This document shows, piece by piece, positions 23,049-35,302 of a stretch of 64,000 nt of DNA. Both the position numbers and the translations under genes were made by a program. The notes under the pieces are model-generated. The model did not search any database, was not told the origin of the DNA, and was given only the letters and a program-made list of their open reading frames with translations. The stretch is from Lycium barbarum (lineage: Eukaryota; Streptophyta; Magnoliopsida; Solanales; Solanaceae). The DNA lies in assembly GCF_019175385.1 (NCBI RefSeq), contig NC_083337.1, forward strand, positions 44,926,938 to 44,990,937. Reading direction: 5' to 3'. Each line of letters starts with the position of its first letter. Within the stretch, counting starts at the first letter, position 1.

Positions 23049-25074
23049 TGTAACACCTTTTAGTTTTGTGCATTGAGATTCATAGTATGTTGGTGTCTTA
23101 ATTCTGGACACCGAGACTTGTTTCAAGGGTATATGAGGTTGAACATGTTTAACTTGTGACTACAGATGTTTAAATTCATGCTTGGTAAGTTACGGAAGGA
23201 TTCGAGAATAAGTGAATTGAAGCGGGAAGGTTCGTCAAGTGTTGTTTTTGGAAAACATAATATATACGGGTTGTATAAGCGAGATATGGTTCGTATTTTA
23301 AGATATGGACCGTTTTTAAGGATACAATTTTTTTACAGAGAAGCAGAATTAATAGTGGCATTGTATGACCAAATTATACGGACGGTATAATGTTATACGA
23401 CCAAGTTATACAGACCGTGTAATACAATGTCGATGAAATTTTCCAGAATTTAAGTACGACGACCCCTCTTCATTTTAGTAGTTTTAAACACACTCCCAAG
23501 TTCAATAGAGCTCTAGAAACTTCTCAAAACATATTCCAACATATTTCCAAACCAAAATCAAAGACCAAGGTGAAGGTTAAAGTGTTTAGGGTTTCCAAGT
23601 GAGCTTTACACTTGTCTCAACTTCTTGAAGATGCTTGGGTGAGTGTTGTAATGTGGAGTAACCTTGGAATTGAAGTGTTCTTGAATTTTGAGGTAAGATT
23701 TCATCTTAGTTTCATGCTTATGAGTTTATTTGGTAATTATTTGGGGAGAGGAAATTAGAGGAAAAGTTCAAACATGAATTTTGCTGATATTTTGAGTTGC
23801 AAATTAACTTGAGCTATAATCGTTAGCATGTTTTGAGCAGAATCTTGTTATGAGGGATAATAATGATGTTAAATAGGTGTCGTATACAAGCATATAAGGG
23901 GTTGTGTTAAAGTTGTTGTTTTAGATTGATTATGAAAAGAAGTTTTGGGATTGAACTGAGTATAATTTTAATGTAATCTTTTGATTATGGAATTGGTGAT
24001 GTTTTATTGTGGTTTTGGGAGTTGTTTTGAAAATTGGAGGAAGTAGAAGATATAATGGAAATGTTGTCCGATTTTCATTAGCTTACCAATTGATCTAGTT
24101 TGACCCTATAAGTATTTCTATGACTTACCCTTAGTGCGAATTATCTTGAATGTAGAATTACAAGCGCTGGAGGATAGGAGTTGAGTAGTTAAAGAGACAA
24201 CAAGGTATGTTAAAGTTGTCCCTTTCTTTCTTTAGGCATGATCCTATTGTTATGTTATGACTTACACATGAAATTCATAATGTCCCTATTCCTAAAATAC
24301 GAGAAGCTCATGGTTCTTAACGTTCTTGTGATCTTATTGAAATTTTTCTCATGATATGGTTATTGATTTCATTCATTGAAGTTCATCTCATATTATGATT
24401 ATTAATTCCTTCAAGGTGAGATATGTTGATGATGATAGATCCATAATGATAATCGAAAGTTTACAGACCTTACATCATTGCGATAGAACCATAGCTTTTA
24501 TTTGGGCTCTTGTGCATGCTTTATATATATATGTATGCATTTTCTCTCACTGAGCTGCGCTATAGTCGGCCGAGTGCGCCACCTATTGTGCACACCACTG
24601 CAGTTGGGTACGGATTGCCCCAGACGTGGGATGACCCGGACGTGGGATGATGATGATATTCACCGAGACTATATGGCCGGGTACGATATTATATAGGTAT
24701 GTATGAAAATGTTTTTTTTTAAAGCTAAGCATGCATGACGTCCACCCTAATATGCATTCAGAGGTATAGGTTGATCCCCTTTATCTTATAGTATCCTCCT
24801 ACTTTAGTATGTTGTTACTCATGCCTTACATACTCGGTACATTACTCGTACTAACGTCCTTTTTTGCTTTTGGACACTGTGTAGATGCCCGCAAGGAGAT
24901 AGGGAGATGGACCAGACCCTAGGCTGCTTCAACAGCGATTGTGCAGGAGTGCTCTGCTTGTTCTGGAGCTACAGTTTAACTAGTACTATTCTCTTGTGTA
25001 TTTATGGGCATGGCGAGGTCCTGTCCCGCCTTTATGATATTATTCACTCTATATAGAGGCTCGCGGATAGAATG
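23049..25074 (+). repeat. 3' LTR of element H, left piece
   Basis: Begins TGTAACACC. U3 carries decayed palindromes such as ATACGGACGGTAT (near 23376-23388). The double hairpin at 24835-24877 has arms GTCC/GGAC instead of CCCCC/GGGGG. Confidence 0.8.
24835..24877 (+). other. LTR double hairpin (element H)
   Basis: CGGTAC/GTACTA with two weakened pairs, then GTCC/GGAC around a T-rich loop. The arms differ from those of A and C but still pair. Confidence 0.55.
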
Positions 25075-27663
25075 TGTCACGACCCGTCTAGGAGGCCGCG
25101 ACGAGTGCCCGGTGCTAGCCCACCCGGGCACCCCTTGGCTTACACTTACACTTGCATCTAGGTGATCTACATAATTAAACGTACATTTCTATTCATTCAT
25201 CATGCTAGTCCCATTGGACAACAATGCCTTTAAATCATCATTGGCATTTATGCCACATCAATGCACATGAGCCGGCAAGGCTATCAAAATGATATACAAA
25301 AATATAGGCCGACAAGTCCAGACATATCTAACCATATACACATGTCTACGAGCCTCTAAGAAGAGTATAACATATCACATGAGCGGGACAGGACCCCGCT
25401 ATGCCCATAACTATGTACACAAAAGCTATGGCTCCGAATGAAATGGAGCTCTGCTATGTAATCTCTGAGAATACGACTATGGATCAAGCATGTCTCCCTG
25501 TGCACCTGCGGGCATGACGCAGCGTCCATAAACAAAAGGACGTCACTACATAGAAGTACTGAGTATGTAAAACATAATCAATATCAATATAGAAGCATAA
25601 TGAATCAACATGAGAAAATAGCACAAGATGGGGGACGGTAATTTCATCGTCATAGGCACTTACTTGCCTCAGATAGGACTTTCTATTTCTAATGCGTATT
25701 TGTGTGCTTACCTCCAAATCGTATTCGTTCCATATTTGTACTCGTTTTCGTATACATACCCTTATTCACATTCATATCGTATACTATTTGTATCCATACT
25801 CGTAGCCATATCATATACATAATCCTATCAAATACATAATAATATCATATACATACCATTTACATAGTATACCCGACCATGCAGGATCGGTGTTTTATAC
25901 ATACGTGGCCAACCAAGGCTCAAGGTTGCTCATACCTGGCCCTACCAAAGCTTCAAGGTTACATCTACCTGGCCCTACCAAGGCGTCAGGGTTATCCGTA
26001 CCATCTGCAGAGGTGTTCGCGCGTTACGTAATCATATACATACTTATTTACATATCTTACCCGGCCTCATAAGCTCGGGGTTCCATAATAGTCATACATA
26101 GATACATACGCATCTTTACTATTAGCATCATTATCAGAATATCCATCGTTCTCGTCGTCATTATTACCATTATAGTCATCATCAACATCATTATCACTAT
26201 TATCGTCATTCATCACATTTATCTTTATAGGCTTACTCGTCATACGAGGGATTTAGTACAATCGTGGCGTGTCAGGAAGCGTCAGCTTACTAGCTCGGAA
26301 GATCAAATCATTTGAAGGATATCACAGTCTCATAGAAGATTTAGATATATGGCAAAAGAACCATGCCTTATAAAGGAAGGGTTAGCCTTACATACCTTTC
26401 CGTTGAACTATTCTACACTTGCACGTTCTCCTTCGACGATCGCGTTCTACCTTCATTGAAGTGCATACTCATATTAGAATCGATAGCTAGCATACATGAC
26501 TGAAACTAGAGAAAATTGGAAAGCATCTCCTTTATTTATACGACATTCCTCCATAACGTATATCAACTCCCAAACGCCAATAATACATTCACAATACCAC
26601 AACAATAATCATTATTCATCCACATTATCCACATTTCTAGACTTACTTTCAACTCTCCATATCAGTGGCTATAACACACGACTATGTCCATTTACGTACA
26701 TTGCTCATCTCATGTTCTCAACATCATTTATAACATATTTACATCACAATACTTCAAGACTCATAACTCAATTCAAACTATTTCTCAAAATGGCACTATT
26801 TCACATTCATGACTCGTTTTTTCATACCTTTCTACAATCCAAGTATTTCAACTCTTAAATACCTTAAAAAACATAGAAATATCATGAATCTTACCTTAGA
26901 TGTCGTAGGAACAAGCCTTGGTTGATAATACTCCACTTGAGAAAAACTCTAGTTCATCTCCATTGGGATTTCTTGACTTGAATGATCTTTGATGGGTTTT
27001 CTTATACTTGATTCACTTAGTTTATGTTGTTGATCACTAATAATCCTTGAATTCTTATGGAATAAATGTAGAGAGATGTTTTAGAGAGAAGGGGTGAAGT
27101 GTGGAAATGAAATAATGAACTTGGTACCCTTTTTAATAACCCAAAATCTTATCTGAAATGAACAGTCGTCGAAAGTGCACAGTGGTCATAAACCCAGTTT
27201 ACGGGCCGTATTCCAATTTATGGTCCGTATTCTGTGGGCGTATTTAAGCATAACAGAACCAGAAAGTCAGGCTAAGACATGGTGATTTACGAACACAGTT
27301 TACGGGGCCGTATTTCAGTTTACGGTCCGTATTTCAAATCATTTTTAACCATCCAAGCATTTGACAGAAAGTTGATGTTTTGGAAGTTGAAATACGTCAT
27401 GGCATTTTATGGGCCGTATAACACTTTACGGTCCGTATTTCATTTTACGATCGACTGGCCAAAGTGCAAATCTGCAACTTTCCACATTTTGAAAACCTAT
27501 AATTAGTCATTGTGGAGCATGACCTATCTCTTATCGCTATTGCCTTTGAAACCTTGCTTAAGGCCATCAAAGGTTATTTCTTACTAATGGAGATATCGGA
27601 TACTCATACTCCTCGCTAGTCCATTCACTTGTGCAACAACGGAGGATTTTTCGAGGTGTAACA
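25075..27663 (-). mobile_element. Solo LTR F
   Basis: Edges TGTCACGACCCG and GAGGTGTAACA, flanked by GAATG (25070-25074 and 27664-27668). Same family as solo LTR P: the ends and the TACGG palindromes match. It holds the double hairpin with GTCC/GGAC arms (25524-25561), GGCC-rich units at 25910-26060 and the palindrome cluster at 27200-27437. No internal DNA. Confidence 0.9.
27200..27437. repeat. Palindrome cluster TACGGNCCGTA (LTR F)
   Basis: Repeated short palindromes: TACGGGCCGTA (27200-27210), TACGGGGCCGTA (27301-27312), TACGGTCCGTA (27321-27331) and TACGGTCCGTA (27427-27437), with degraded copies between. Confidence 0.85.
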
Positions 27664-27668
27664 GAATG

Positions 27669-27928
27669 TATATAGTTAGATGTTCCAAAACCTCATCGAT
27701 TCATATTTTGTATATCATTTTAGCAGCCTTGTCGCTTGGACATTTGGGCATAGTTGATGGTGATTATATAGATATGCATATATCTCTTTGATTTCTATCT
27801 CTCCCTGATTATGGTAGTAACTAGTTATCCATGTGGCCCACTTAGATATGATTATGAGACATATATCATGAGGCGTTTGATAGGTCAGCTCCAGGTGCCC
27901 GTTATGGCCCTTTGGTAGGGTCATGACA
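27669..27928 (+). repeat. 3' LTR of element H, right piece
   Basis: Resumes after the GAATG duplication and ends GGGTCATGACA; next comes unrelated gag-like DNA. Confidence 0.75.
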
Positions 27929-28313
27929 GTCCAGGGCAGAGCTCTTAGTCGTCGTATTCTTGGCCAAGTGGTCGTGGTGGTTATTCCGATCCTTCTCCTT
28001 GTCCAGTAGCCCGTGGTGGATGTTTTGTGTGTGGTCAGGTTGGGGATTATGCCAGATATTTCCCCAGAGCTCGACAGGGTGGTTCCTGTTCTCATGTGTC
28101 TACTCCGAAGCCAGCTAGTCAGCCATCGAGAGGTGGTTTCCGGAGTGGTAGAAGGAGTTCTCATTCGGGTAGAGGTCACACTCAAACTGGCCATGGAGGT
28201 AGTCATGGAGGTGCCTAGTCCGATGGTGGTACAACCCAGTGTTATGCATTTTTGGGTAGACCCGAGGCAGAGGCCTTGGATGCTGCATTACCGATATTAA
28301 TTCTGCTTCTCAT
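27929..28313 (+). pseudogene. gag fragment (zinc-knuckle region)
   Basis: One frame reads a Gly/Arg/Ser-rich stretch with CFVCGQVGDYARYFP. This is a gag knuckle in which the His and the last Cys are replaced (Asp, Phe), followed by GRGHTQTGHGG, an in-frame TAG, then CYAFLGRPEAEALDAA, the usual lead-in to the protease of Ty3/gypsy elements. It is cut on the left by the LTR of H and on the right by the LTR of N. It is the host DNA into which both went, and a relic only. Confidence 0.65.
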
Positions 28314-29650
28314 TGATACGCTCAAATTAAACCTATTAAATGATGTAAAGCAGAAGATGTCAAATATAGTAACCAACTAGGTTGGGGTTGAATCGCATAG
28401 GGAATATGGTGTGAAAAGGTTACTAAAGTCGTATAGTACTTTCTTGCAGTCTAATTTCGTATTCCGTTGAGTTTGTAGAAAGTTGGTTGCTTATTAACTA
28501 ATTGCTAACTAATAGCTTTTGATTGTAATGAATATGATTAAAGAAACCAAGGTTGTGTACCCCTTTAGATAAAGTGTATGCTATGGTTATGATCTTGATA
28601 TACTTCTAATGGATCATTGTACAAATACACTTAACCTCTAATTGAATCCCTAATATTTTCTCATAGTTAAGGGCAATTTCTCTTTATGGTTTTCCCAAAT
28701 ATAAAAGAGTGTATATGAGGAACGGTTAATCTTGTGCCAAGTAAATTCTTCATATCCCTAAGTGAATTTATCAAATGAGGGTTAACTCTCGAGTTCTTGT
28801 TAATTATTCCTACCAAACCCTACTCACTTTTCCAAGTTAAGCAAAGTTTATGGCTTAAATCAATGTTTCCAACCATCAATTACGATAGAAGAACAAAGAA
28901 TAAATAAACCCTAACAATCCATTATGCATATATCAATCTCAATTCCCAATAACATAACACCCATTCTAGGGTTCAAAACCTTAGTAGAGAAATTAGCTAC
29001 TCATAACGAAGAATGAAGAACAAATTAATAAAGAATTCATATTGCTTACTATTGATTAAAATAAGATGAACGTAATAGTCTTTTTATCCAAAAGCTCCAA
29101 AAAAAAATGAGGTATTTCATGCTCTAAGTCCAAAGACAAAGTCTCACAACTGATAATAAACAAAACTTAACAAGAAACTATTTACAGTAGGCCAATTCGC
29201 TCAAGAATCAAATAACAGATCTGGCCTGACAGAACTTTTCATGAACCGTGAAACTTCTTCAGCTACCGTGGAATTACAACTCTTTTGAAATAAGGATAAT
29301 TTGACGCTATCGTTTAACGGATCGTGAAATATTTCACGGTCGATGGAATGCTGTCTTGGAATCACTTTCTTCAACATGAGTCACTGGAACTGTTTCACGT
29401 TCAGTTTCACAGGAGGTAATATGATCCACGGTCTGTGTTTCTTCTCATGGAATGGTGCCTTCAGTTATTTCCACTCTTCTATGTCGTTTTGGCTTCTTTT
29501 TGCTTAATTTTCACAACTCGGCCTCTTAGGACCTTGAAAACCTGAAACATGATAAAAAAAAAACACATAAAAACGACGCTAACTTGCTTGAAAAAGAAGT
29601 AAAACCAGCTATTGAAAGAATTAAAAGTTCTATAAATCTGCGGCACATCA
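28314..29650 (-). repeat. 3' LTR of element N
   Basis: Ends TGATACG and CACATCA, a TGAT/ATCA pair unlike the other LTRs, about 1.3 kb, with a polypurine tract directly to its right. Palindromes of the type CACGGTCCGTG lie 200-430 bases from its U3 edge, including the perfect 16-base CGTGAAATATTTCACG at 29323-29338. Confidence 0.6.
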
Positions 29651-29663
29651 ACACCCCCAACTT
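29651..29663 (-). other. Polypurine tract of element N
   Basis: The plus strand ACACCCCCAACTT gives AAGTTGGGGGTGT directly before the LTR, the usual position for plus-strand priming. Confidence 0.6.
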
Positions 29664-30315
29664 AAAGTCTTTGCTTGTCCTCAACCAAGTCAAAAGAACA
29701 CATACGACTCAACAACTAGACATCAAAAGTACAAGTATCTACAGTGGTTTCGGTAGGTAACTACAGGCACATAGTTTATATCACCCTCAATCTCCTCATT
29801 GTGACACAAGGCGCATACTTTAAACTAGTGGCAACTCACTATGAAGCCTCAATAATTGACACTATGTTAATAAGGAAACCGTTATGAAAATGAATCTCAA
29901 TCTATATAAAGTTAATCAATCTCAACAACCTGACAACCTTTATGCCTTCATATAGACCAAAGGAAGTCCCAACATGCATATATACAGGACAAAAGGGACT
30001 AGAGACTAACGAGAAAAGATTACACTCACACTCACAAAGAAAGTCACCGATTACACTTGCAAATACCATATGCTTGCCCTTATTTTTAATGCCTTCACCT
30101 TTTGACAATTCAGTTATTATCACACTAGGACTTTTTTCGGCTTGTAATGTAGGCTTAGCGACAGGTAGGATACATATTTGGTTAATAGTGACTCACCCTC
30201 CTTGAACACTACACTTTACTCAACTCCATTCACCCTTCTTCTTTTTGTTTTGATCCTACAGTTTCAATGTGGTATTATTGAACTACCCACTAAGCTCTTT
30301 TTGTGAGATATTTTC

Positions 30316-30363
<48 letters not shown>

Positions 30364-31161
30364 TAACACTAACCACACTGAACCCTGCACCTTATAACTC
30401 ACTACAACCCCCAACTTAGGCCTTTAGCCTCTATTCTATCACTTATAGTGTCAAGGAGGGACTTGGTGCAAAAATGGGATTATTCAAAGAAAGGGTAAAG
30501 GCTCGTTAACGGATAGTCAAGAAATAAGTCCATAGGCTCAAAAACAGGACACTAGGGATCATTTCTGCAACGAGCTAGGCTCAAGAAAGGTAAAATGGCT
30601 TCAAAATCATACAAAGAAATCCTAAGATCATTTCACAGCCAACTTATCCTCAAAATTCAAGCATGACTAACCAGGCAAGTTCTAGATTGCAGGCATAATA
30701 AGTGAATAAATACTAGAACTCACAACATACTGGCATAAAGATTGTCTCACTACTTTGAATCGACTTTCACTTAAGAATTCAATATCACCCATCACAATTT
30801 CATAAAACGAGCCATACAAGTCAATTGCACACATAATCTGAGTACACATCACAAAATTTTAGAGGAGGGCCTTTAAACTACAAAACATTTTACATGCCAT
30901 AATTTACTCAAACCACCACCACTTAAGTCACTATAACTTTACTCTATCATCCTAGACATGCCAGGTTCAACATAAAATAAACCCCTCGGGAAAAGAACAC
31001 ATGGCAAAGAAAAGTCGAGGGGGTTCTATTCTAAACACATAGACACAATATAAGATACAAAATCAACTACCAACTAGCCCCACCCCTAACTGAAGAATCA
31101 TGCATTGTCCTTAATGAATAAAATATATGAAATACAAAGGGTAGGAGCTCCCTGGGGTGCA
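29664..31161. other. Gene-free internal DNA of element N
   Basis: AT-rich, with a TA run at 30321-30361. The 'cttaaagtctttgcttgtcc' stretch beside the polypurine tract is familiar from plant repeats. I see no coding signal or RNA gene. Confidence 0.5.
30321..30361. repeat. (TA)n microsatellite
   Basis: About 20 TA units. Confidence 0.95.
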
Positions 31162-33145
31162 CTAGGCGCTGTGGTCTGCAGTCATCTCTAGAGGCTTGTT
31201 AGCCTCTGGAACTGGAGTTTTCATAGGCTTGTCAGCTTCCGCAGCAGGAGCACTAAAGGTTGTCTTCGAAACAAGAGTCGTGTCATGCTCAGTAATATCA
31301 GCATCTGCAAGTTCCTCCCCGGTCTGTGGCCCCTCGATGCTAAGTGGAGGCTCGACGGCTTGTACTGAACTGGAATAAACATCAGTGCCCTGAACATCCT
31401 CACGGGATATCTGCATAGCTAACTTCATCTGTCGCTTCTCATCCTTCTTATCCTTAGGAGCTAAAACGGCCGTGGGATCCTCGGAGGAATACCGCACGAA
31501 TATCTCCTCATCATCATCCTCCTCCTCATATTTCTTTCCCTTTCCTTTCCTTCGAGACGGGGAGTCATCACCCAGGAACTTTACAATCGGAAGTGTTGCT
31601 GCTAAATCTACCTGCTCTGCTGAAGGAGGGTGCACAGGTGCAACATTTTCTCGGGCCTATAGCTCTTCCTTATCCTTCCTCAACTGACTCAGCTCAGTCT
31701 GAAGTACCCCTAAATCTATCTCTGGATAGCTCTTGGTGAACTCCCACTACCTCAACTCAATACAGTCCATCCTCAAATGAAGTCGACGTTCCTCTTATTG
31801 CACCGACTCCAAAGCCTTCTTGATTTGCTTAGTAACAAAACCTTCCAATTCATCCACTAAACTAGTGATCTATCGATCTACTCGGTCAGCTTTGACATAG
31901 GAATCATGGAAGGTCTGTTTGGTGAAAAGAATGAAACGACCACCCTGCAAGTCATTGGGGCAGTAATAGTAGTAGTAGTAGTAGCTATAGCAAGTGGTTT
32001 GGTAGGGGGCTGAACTGGCCCCACTGAGGATGCTTGAGCCTCTGAAGTAGAAGGTAATGTAGAAGTCTCTTGAGTCGCATCAAGCACTAGACTGTAGGTG
32101 TGTTGACATCACAATAGGCCGCCCAGACAACAAAGCCGTAAGCTCTTTATCCGTGCTCTTCAACAGGTCATAGTGATGAGACTCCTTGACACGATGATCA
32201 AAATTAGGAAGCTGCAGAATGCTCGCTCGGTCACCCAAAGCATTAATTAGGCAAGGGACAACAAAATAAGTATCGTTCTGTGTCACTCGCCGCTGGATCT
32301 CAGAAGAAATCAACTCACCAAAATTAATTGAGTATTTGGACATAATACACGCCACAAGAATTGTCTTGACCACAGGTAGCACATTGTCCGACTGAGTAGG
32401 ATAGATATGGGTTATCAGAACAGTCTACTAGCATTCAACTCAACCAAAAGGCCTGCCTTTTTGACCTTAGCATTAACATTTTTCCTCCACTCGGGACCTC
32501 CTTTTGCAATTATCGAGGCTACCCATGATAGCTTAATTTTTTGCTCACTCATTGTTCTTCCCATTCTATGCTCCATCTCATTAGTATTTTTAGGTGACAC
32601 ATAATCCTCTCCAATGTAGAATCGGTTACTTGCCTTTCCAGAGCAATCAACCTTTACCCCTCTATAGTAACCTTAGACAACATTAACGAATTTTCTTTCA
32701 TCTATGTAGGCTTATACCTTTTCCTCAGCTCAGCTCCATAAGCGGCATAGAATTTCCTAACCAAGACTGGGCAATGCCCCCCAGGGGATTGGCCAAAGAA
32801 CTCCCATTTATTGAACTTAAGAACCATTAGGATATTCAGGTAATAAGTTTCCAACCCCTTAAAACTTATTCTCCTCTCCTCATAGATACTCTGTCTCGGT
32901 TGTACACCCGTTTTGGTTGGCTCAATACTATGGTCATATATTTTCCTTGACCCTTAAACCGAGAACTGCAGTGCATTCTCATACCTAGTTTCCTGCCTCA
33001 CCTTAGCTCTTCTAAAAGCCTTTTCACTATCTAACTCTGCTTGAGTGTTTTGTTCTGATTGGCTGAGACCTTGTTCATTACCGGAAGTATTAGTAGGTGA
33101 AGACGAATCCCCCTCTTCGCATTGTACAGTTTCCGAAGTTTGCAC
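31162..33145 (-). pseudogene. Decayed 'putative plant transposon protein' gene
   Basis: Pieces on the minus strand in shifting frames. An acidic Ser/Gln-rich head is followed (about 32700-32930) by a region with FKGLETYYLNILMVLKF, NKWEFFGQSPGGHCP and VRKFYAAYGAEL, then IMSKYSINFGELISSEIQRR (about 32290-32345) with FVVPCLINALG just after it. Spacing and wording fit the plant family named 'putative plant transposon protein' (Pfam Transposase_32), found mostly in repeats and of unknown activity. A Thr/Pro linker and an acidic tail with the basic patch RRKGKGKK (31162-31635) follow. Several stops and frameshifts separate the pieces. The family call is from memory of its typical motifs and would need a profile search. 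Confidence 0.5.
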
Positions 33146-34231
33146 TGCCCTTCTTCATCAAGTCATAATGAGAGGTGATTCCTCTACAACCGCATGCTCC
33201 TCGTCATCACAGAGTCTAGATTGGGCTCGTGGTTGTCCTCTACCCTGGCCAGTTTATTTCGCAGCAACTTATCTAAGTTGTTCTTAAGAACAATACCTAC
33301 ATAGCAACCGAATTATTATTTGAAATAACAACATTTTACATACAGTGGTACAATATTCACGCACCGTGAAATTTTCTACGGTCCATGAATCTGATTGTGA
33401 ACGTGTATCAAAGAACCTAGTTTTTGAAACCAATTTAACAGTCAATTTTTACAGTCTGTGGACCTGACCGTGTAATCAAAACGGTAAGCCTAGTTCATAA
33501 AGCATTTGTCACGTTTCATTTCAACTGTCTGTGATACTTTTCACGGACCATGAACTCAATCGTCAAATTTAAACAGGGTCCAGATCATTCAGAGATATTT
33601 TCACCCTTTTTTTAACGGCCCATGAAATTTTTCACGATCCGTGGATTTGGATTGATAGTTCTTCAACTATGCAACTTTCCACAATTTACACTAGACTTCC
33701 ATATTTGTGTTCAAATTAACGCATGATTCACGTCAATACACAATCTAGGCTACTCAGACTTCACCCTTTTTCTCTTTTTCATATTTTTTCTACTTTAAAG
33801 AACAATTGGCGGGCATCGTAGTTCAAGAACGAATTCTGTGATTACAATGCCTTCCGACTCAATAAATGTCAAATAAACATCTTCCCTAACATTGTTCAAT
33901 TCACCACAAGTTATAAGTTACTCAGACTTCACCTATTTCCCAAATAGGAACTGTTGGCGAGCATCGTGATTAGAACGAATGTTTCGATCACAACGCCCTT
34001 CGACTCAATGGATTTCAAATTGATATCTTTCTATGAGTCGTTCGAAATTTCTCAGCAAACCAAGTCCCAATCCCCCAACTTATTTCACAAGGTACACCCC
34101 ATATCATAGGAACTTCTCTCTTAGGCAAACATCAAACACCTTATATGCATAGTTACTTCACCAATGTTTGAGCTAATAATGGGTACATCAGACTTCCCCG
34201 CTTTTCATAAAAAACATCCCAACAATATCAT
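33146..34231. other. Gene-free DNA with palindromes and a diverged duplication
   Basis: 33340-33650 carries ACCGTGAAA, TACGGTCCATGAA, TCACGGACCATGA and CACGATCCGTGG units like those of the N LTR. 33752-33874 and 33920-34020 are two diverged copies of one segment (start ACTCAGACTTCACC, end TCAAAT). No coding sequence is recognised. Confidence 0.5.
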
Positions 34232-34767
34232 TGTCACAACCCAACCGATGAGCCTTGACGGGAGTCTGACCTCAAGTGACCAAACACCCCTATACTCGTA
34301 TTTGAAATATACTGATCATCAAAGGCCCATGAATGGCACAACTAATCTCATAAAAAAGAAAGATCAGAACTCTATACAATCTGCATACATATATACACAA
34401 TCATGCGGAAGAACAGTGCAAGCCAGCTAGGCTGTTGCATATACTGTACACAAAAGAATAGAAGCAGACAGGGCTACATCGTCTGACTATACATACAACT
34501 GTCTACTGACCTCTACTAGAATAAAAGCTATAGAAAAGACGGGACAGGGGCCCATCATACCAATATGTATGCACATCTCAGAAGGGGCATACCAAAACTG
34601 ACTGTAGCTCTGGATCGAATGGAGCGTGCTGACCACTGCTAAATCTAGAGGTCCTACAGAGCTGGACCACCTGTCTGTCTCCCTGTACCTGCGGGCATGA
34701 ACGAAGGCCCCCGAGCAACGTGGAGTCAGTATGGATAATGTACTGAGCATGTAAAGCACAAGAGCAA

Positions 34768-34817
<50 letters not shown>

Positions 34818-35244
34818 GCATGGGGATCATGGATAAGATATAAATTTATAAGCTGAAATGACTGACTGCATGTACTTGTATGAACTAGTATCTGCATGTA
34901 CTTGTATGAACTAGTATGTGCATAAATCTGTATGTCTAACAATGCCTCTGCAGGCGTATAATATGCATGCTCATGCCTATCAATGAAGGTCATACATCTG
35001 TATATAGGCGCGTATATAACGCCCGATATATGCGCGTATATAATGCCTGCCTCTTTTCTCATATCATAGCGGCCTCTCTGTGGCCATCATCATATACATT
35101 GTCGCGATACTTCTAGCCTGATTCTCATATCATCATAATAGTTCACCTGCTGATCAGGTGGTAATGCGTATATAACACCTGCTCCTTTCCATACCCCATA
35201 TACATATAATAATTGCGTATATAATGCCTTCTGGTCACGGGTCA

Positions 35245-35302
<58 letters not shown>

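Larger units (their letters stand above)
22860..27928 (+). mobile_element. Element H: 3' end of a Ty3/gypsy element
   Basis: Only the untranslated tail, polypurine tract and 3' LTR are in view; the body would lie to the left beyond E. The LTR starts at 23049, is broken at 25074 by solo LTR F, and resumes at 27669 to end TAGGGTCATGACA. Removing F leaves a 2.3-kb LTR. Confidence 0.75.
28314..34231 (-). mobile_element. Element N: non-autonomous-looking LTR element
   Basis: LTR, polypurine tract, about 1.5 kb without genes, then a decayed gene of the 'putative plant transposon protein' type, then more non-coding DNA up to element G. No RT or integrase motif is visible. The 5' LTR is not found, probably lost or displaced by later insertions. 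Confidence 0.5.

Noticed and set aside
28027..28300. Two plus-strand frames as small proteins
   Set aside because: They are shadow frames of the broken gag knuckle region.
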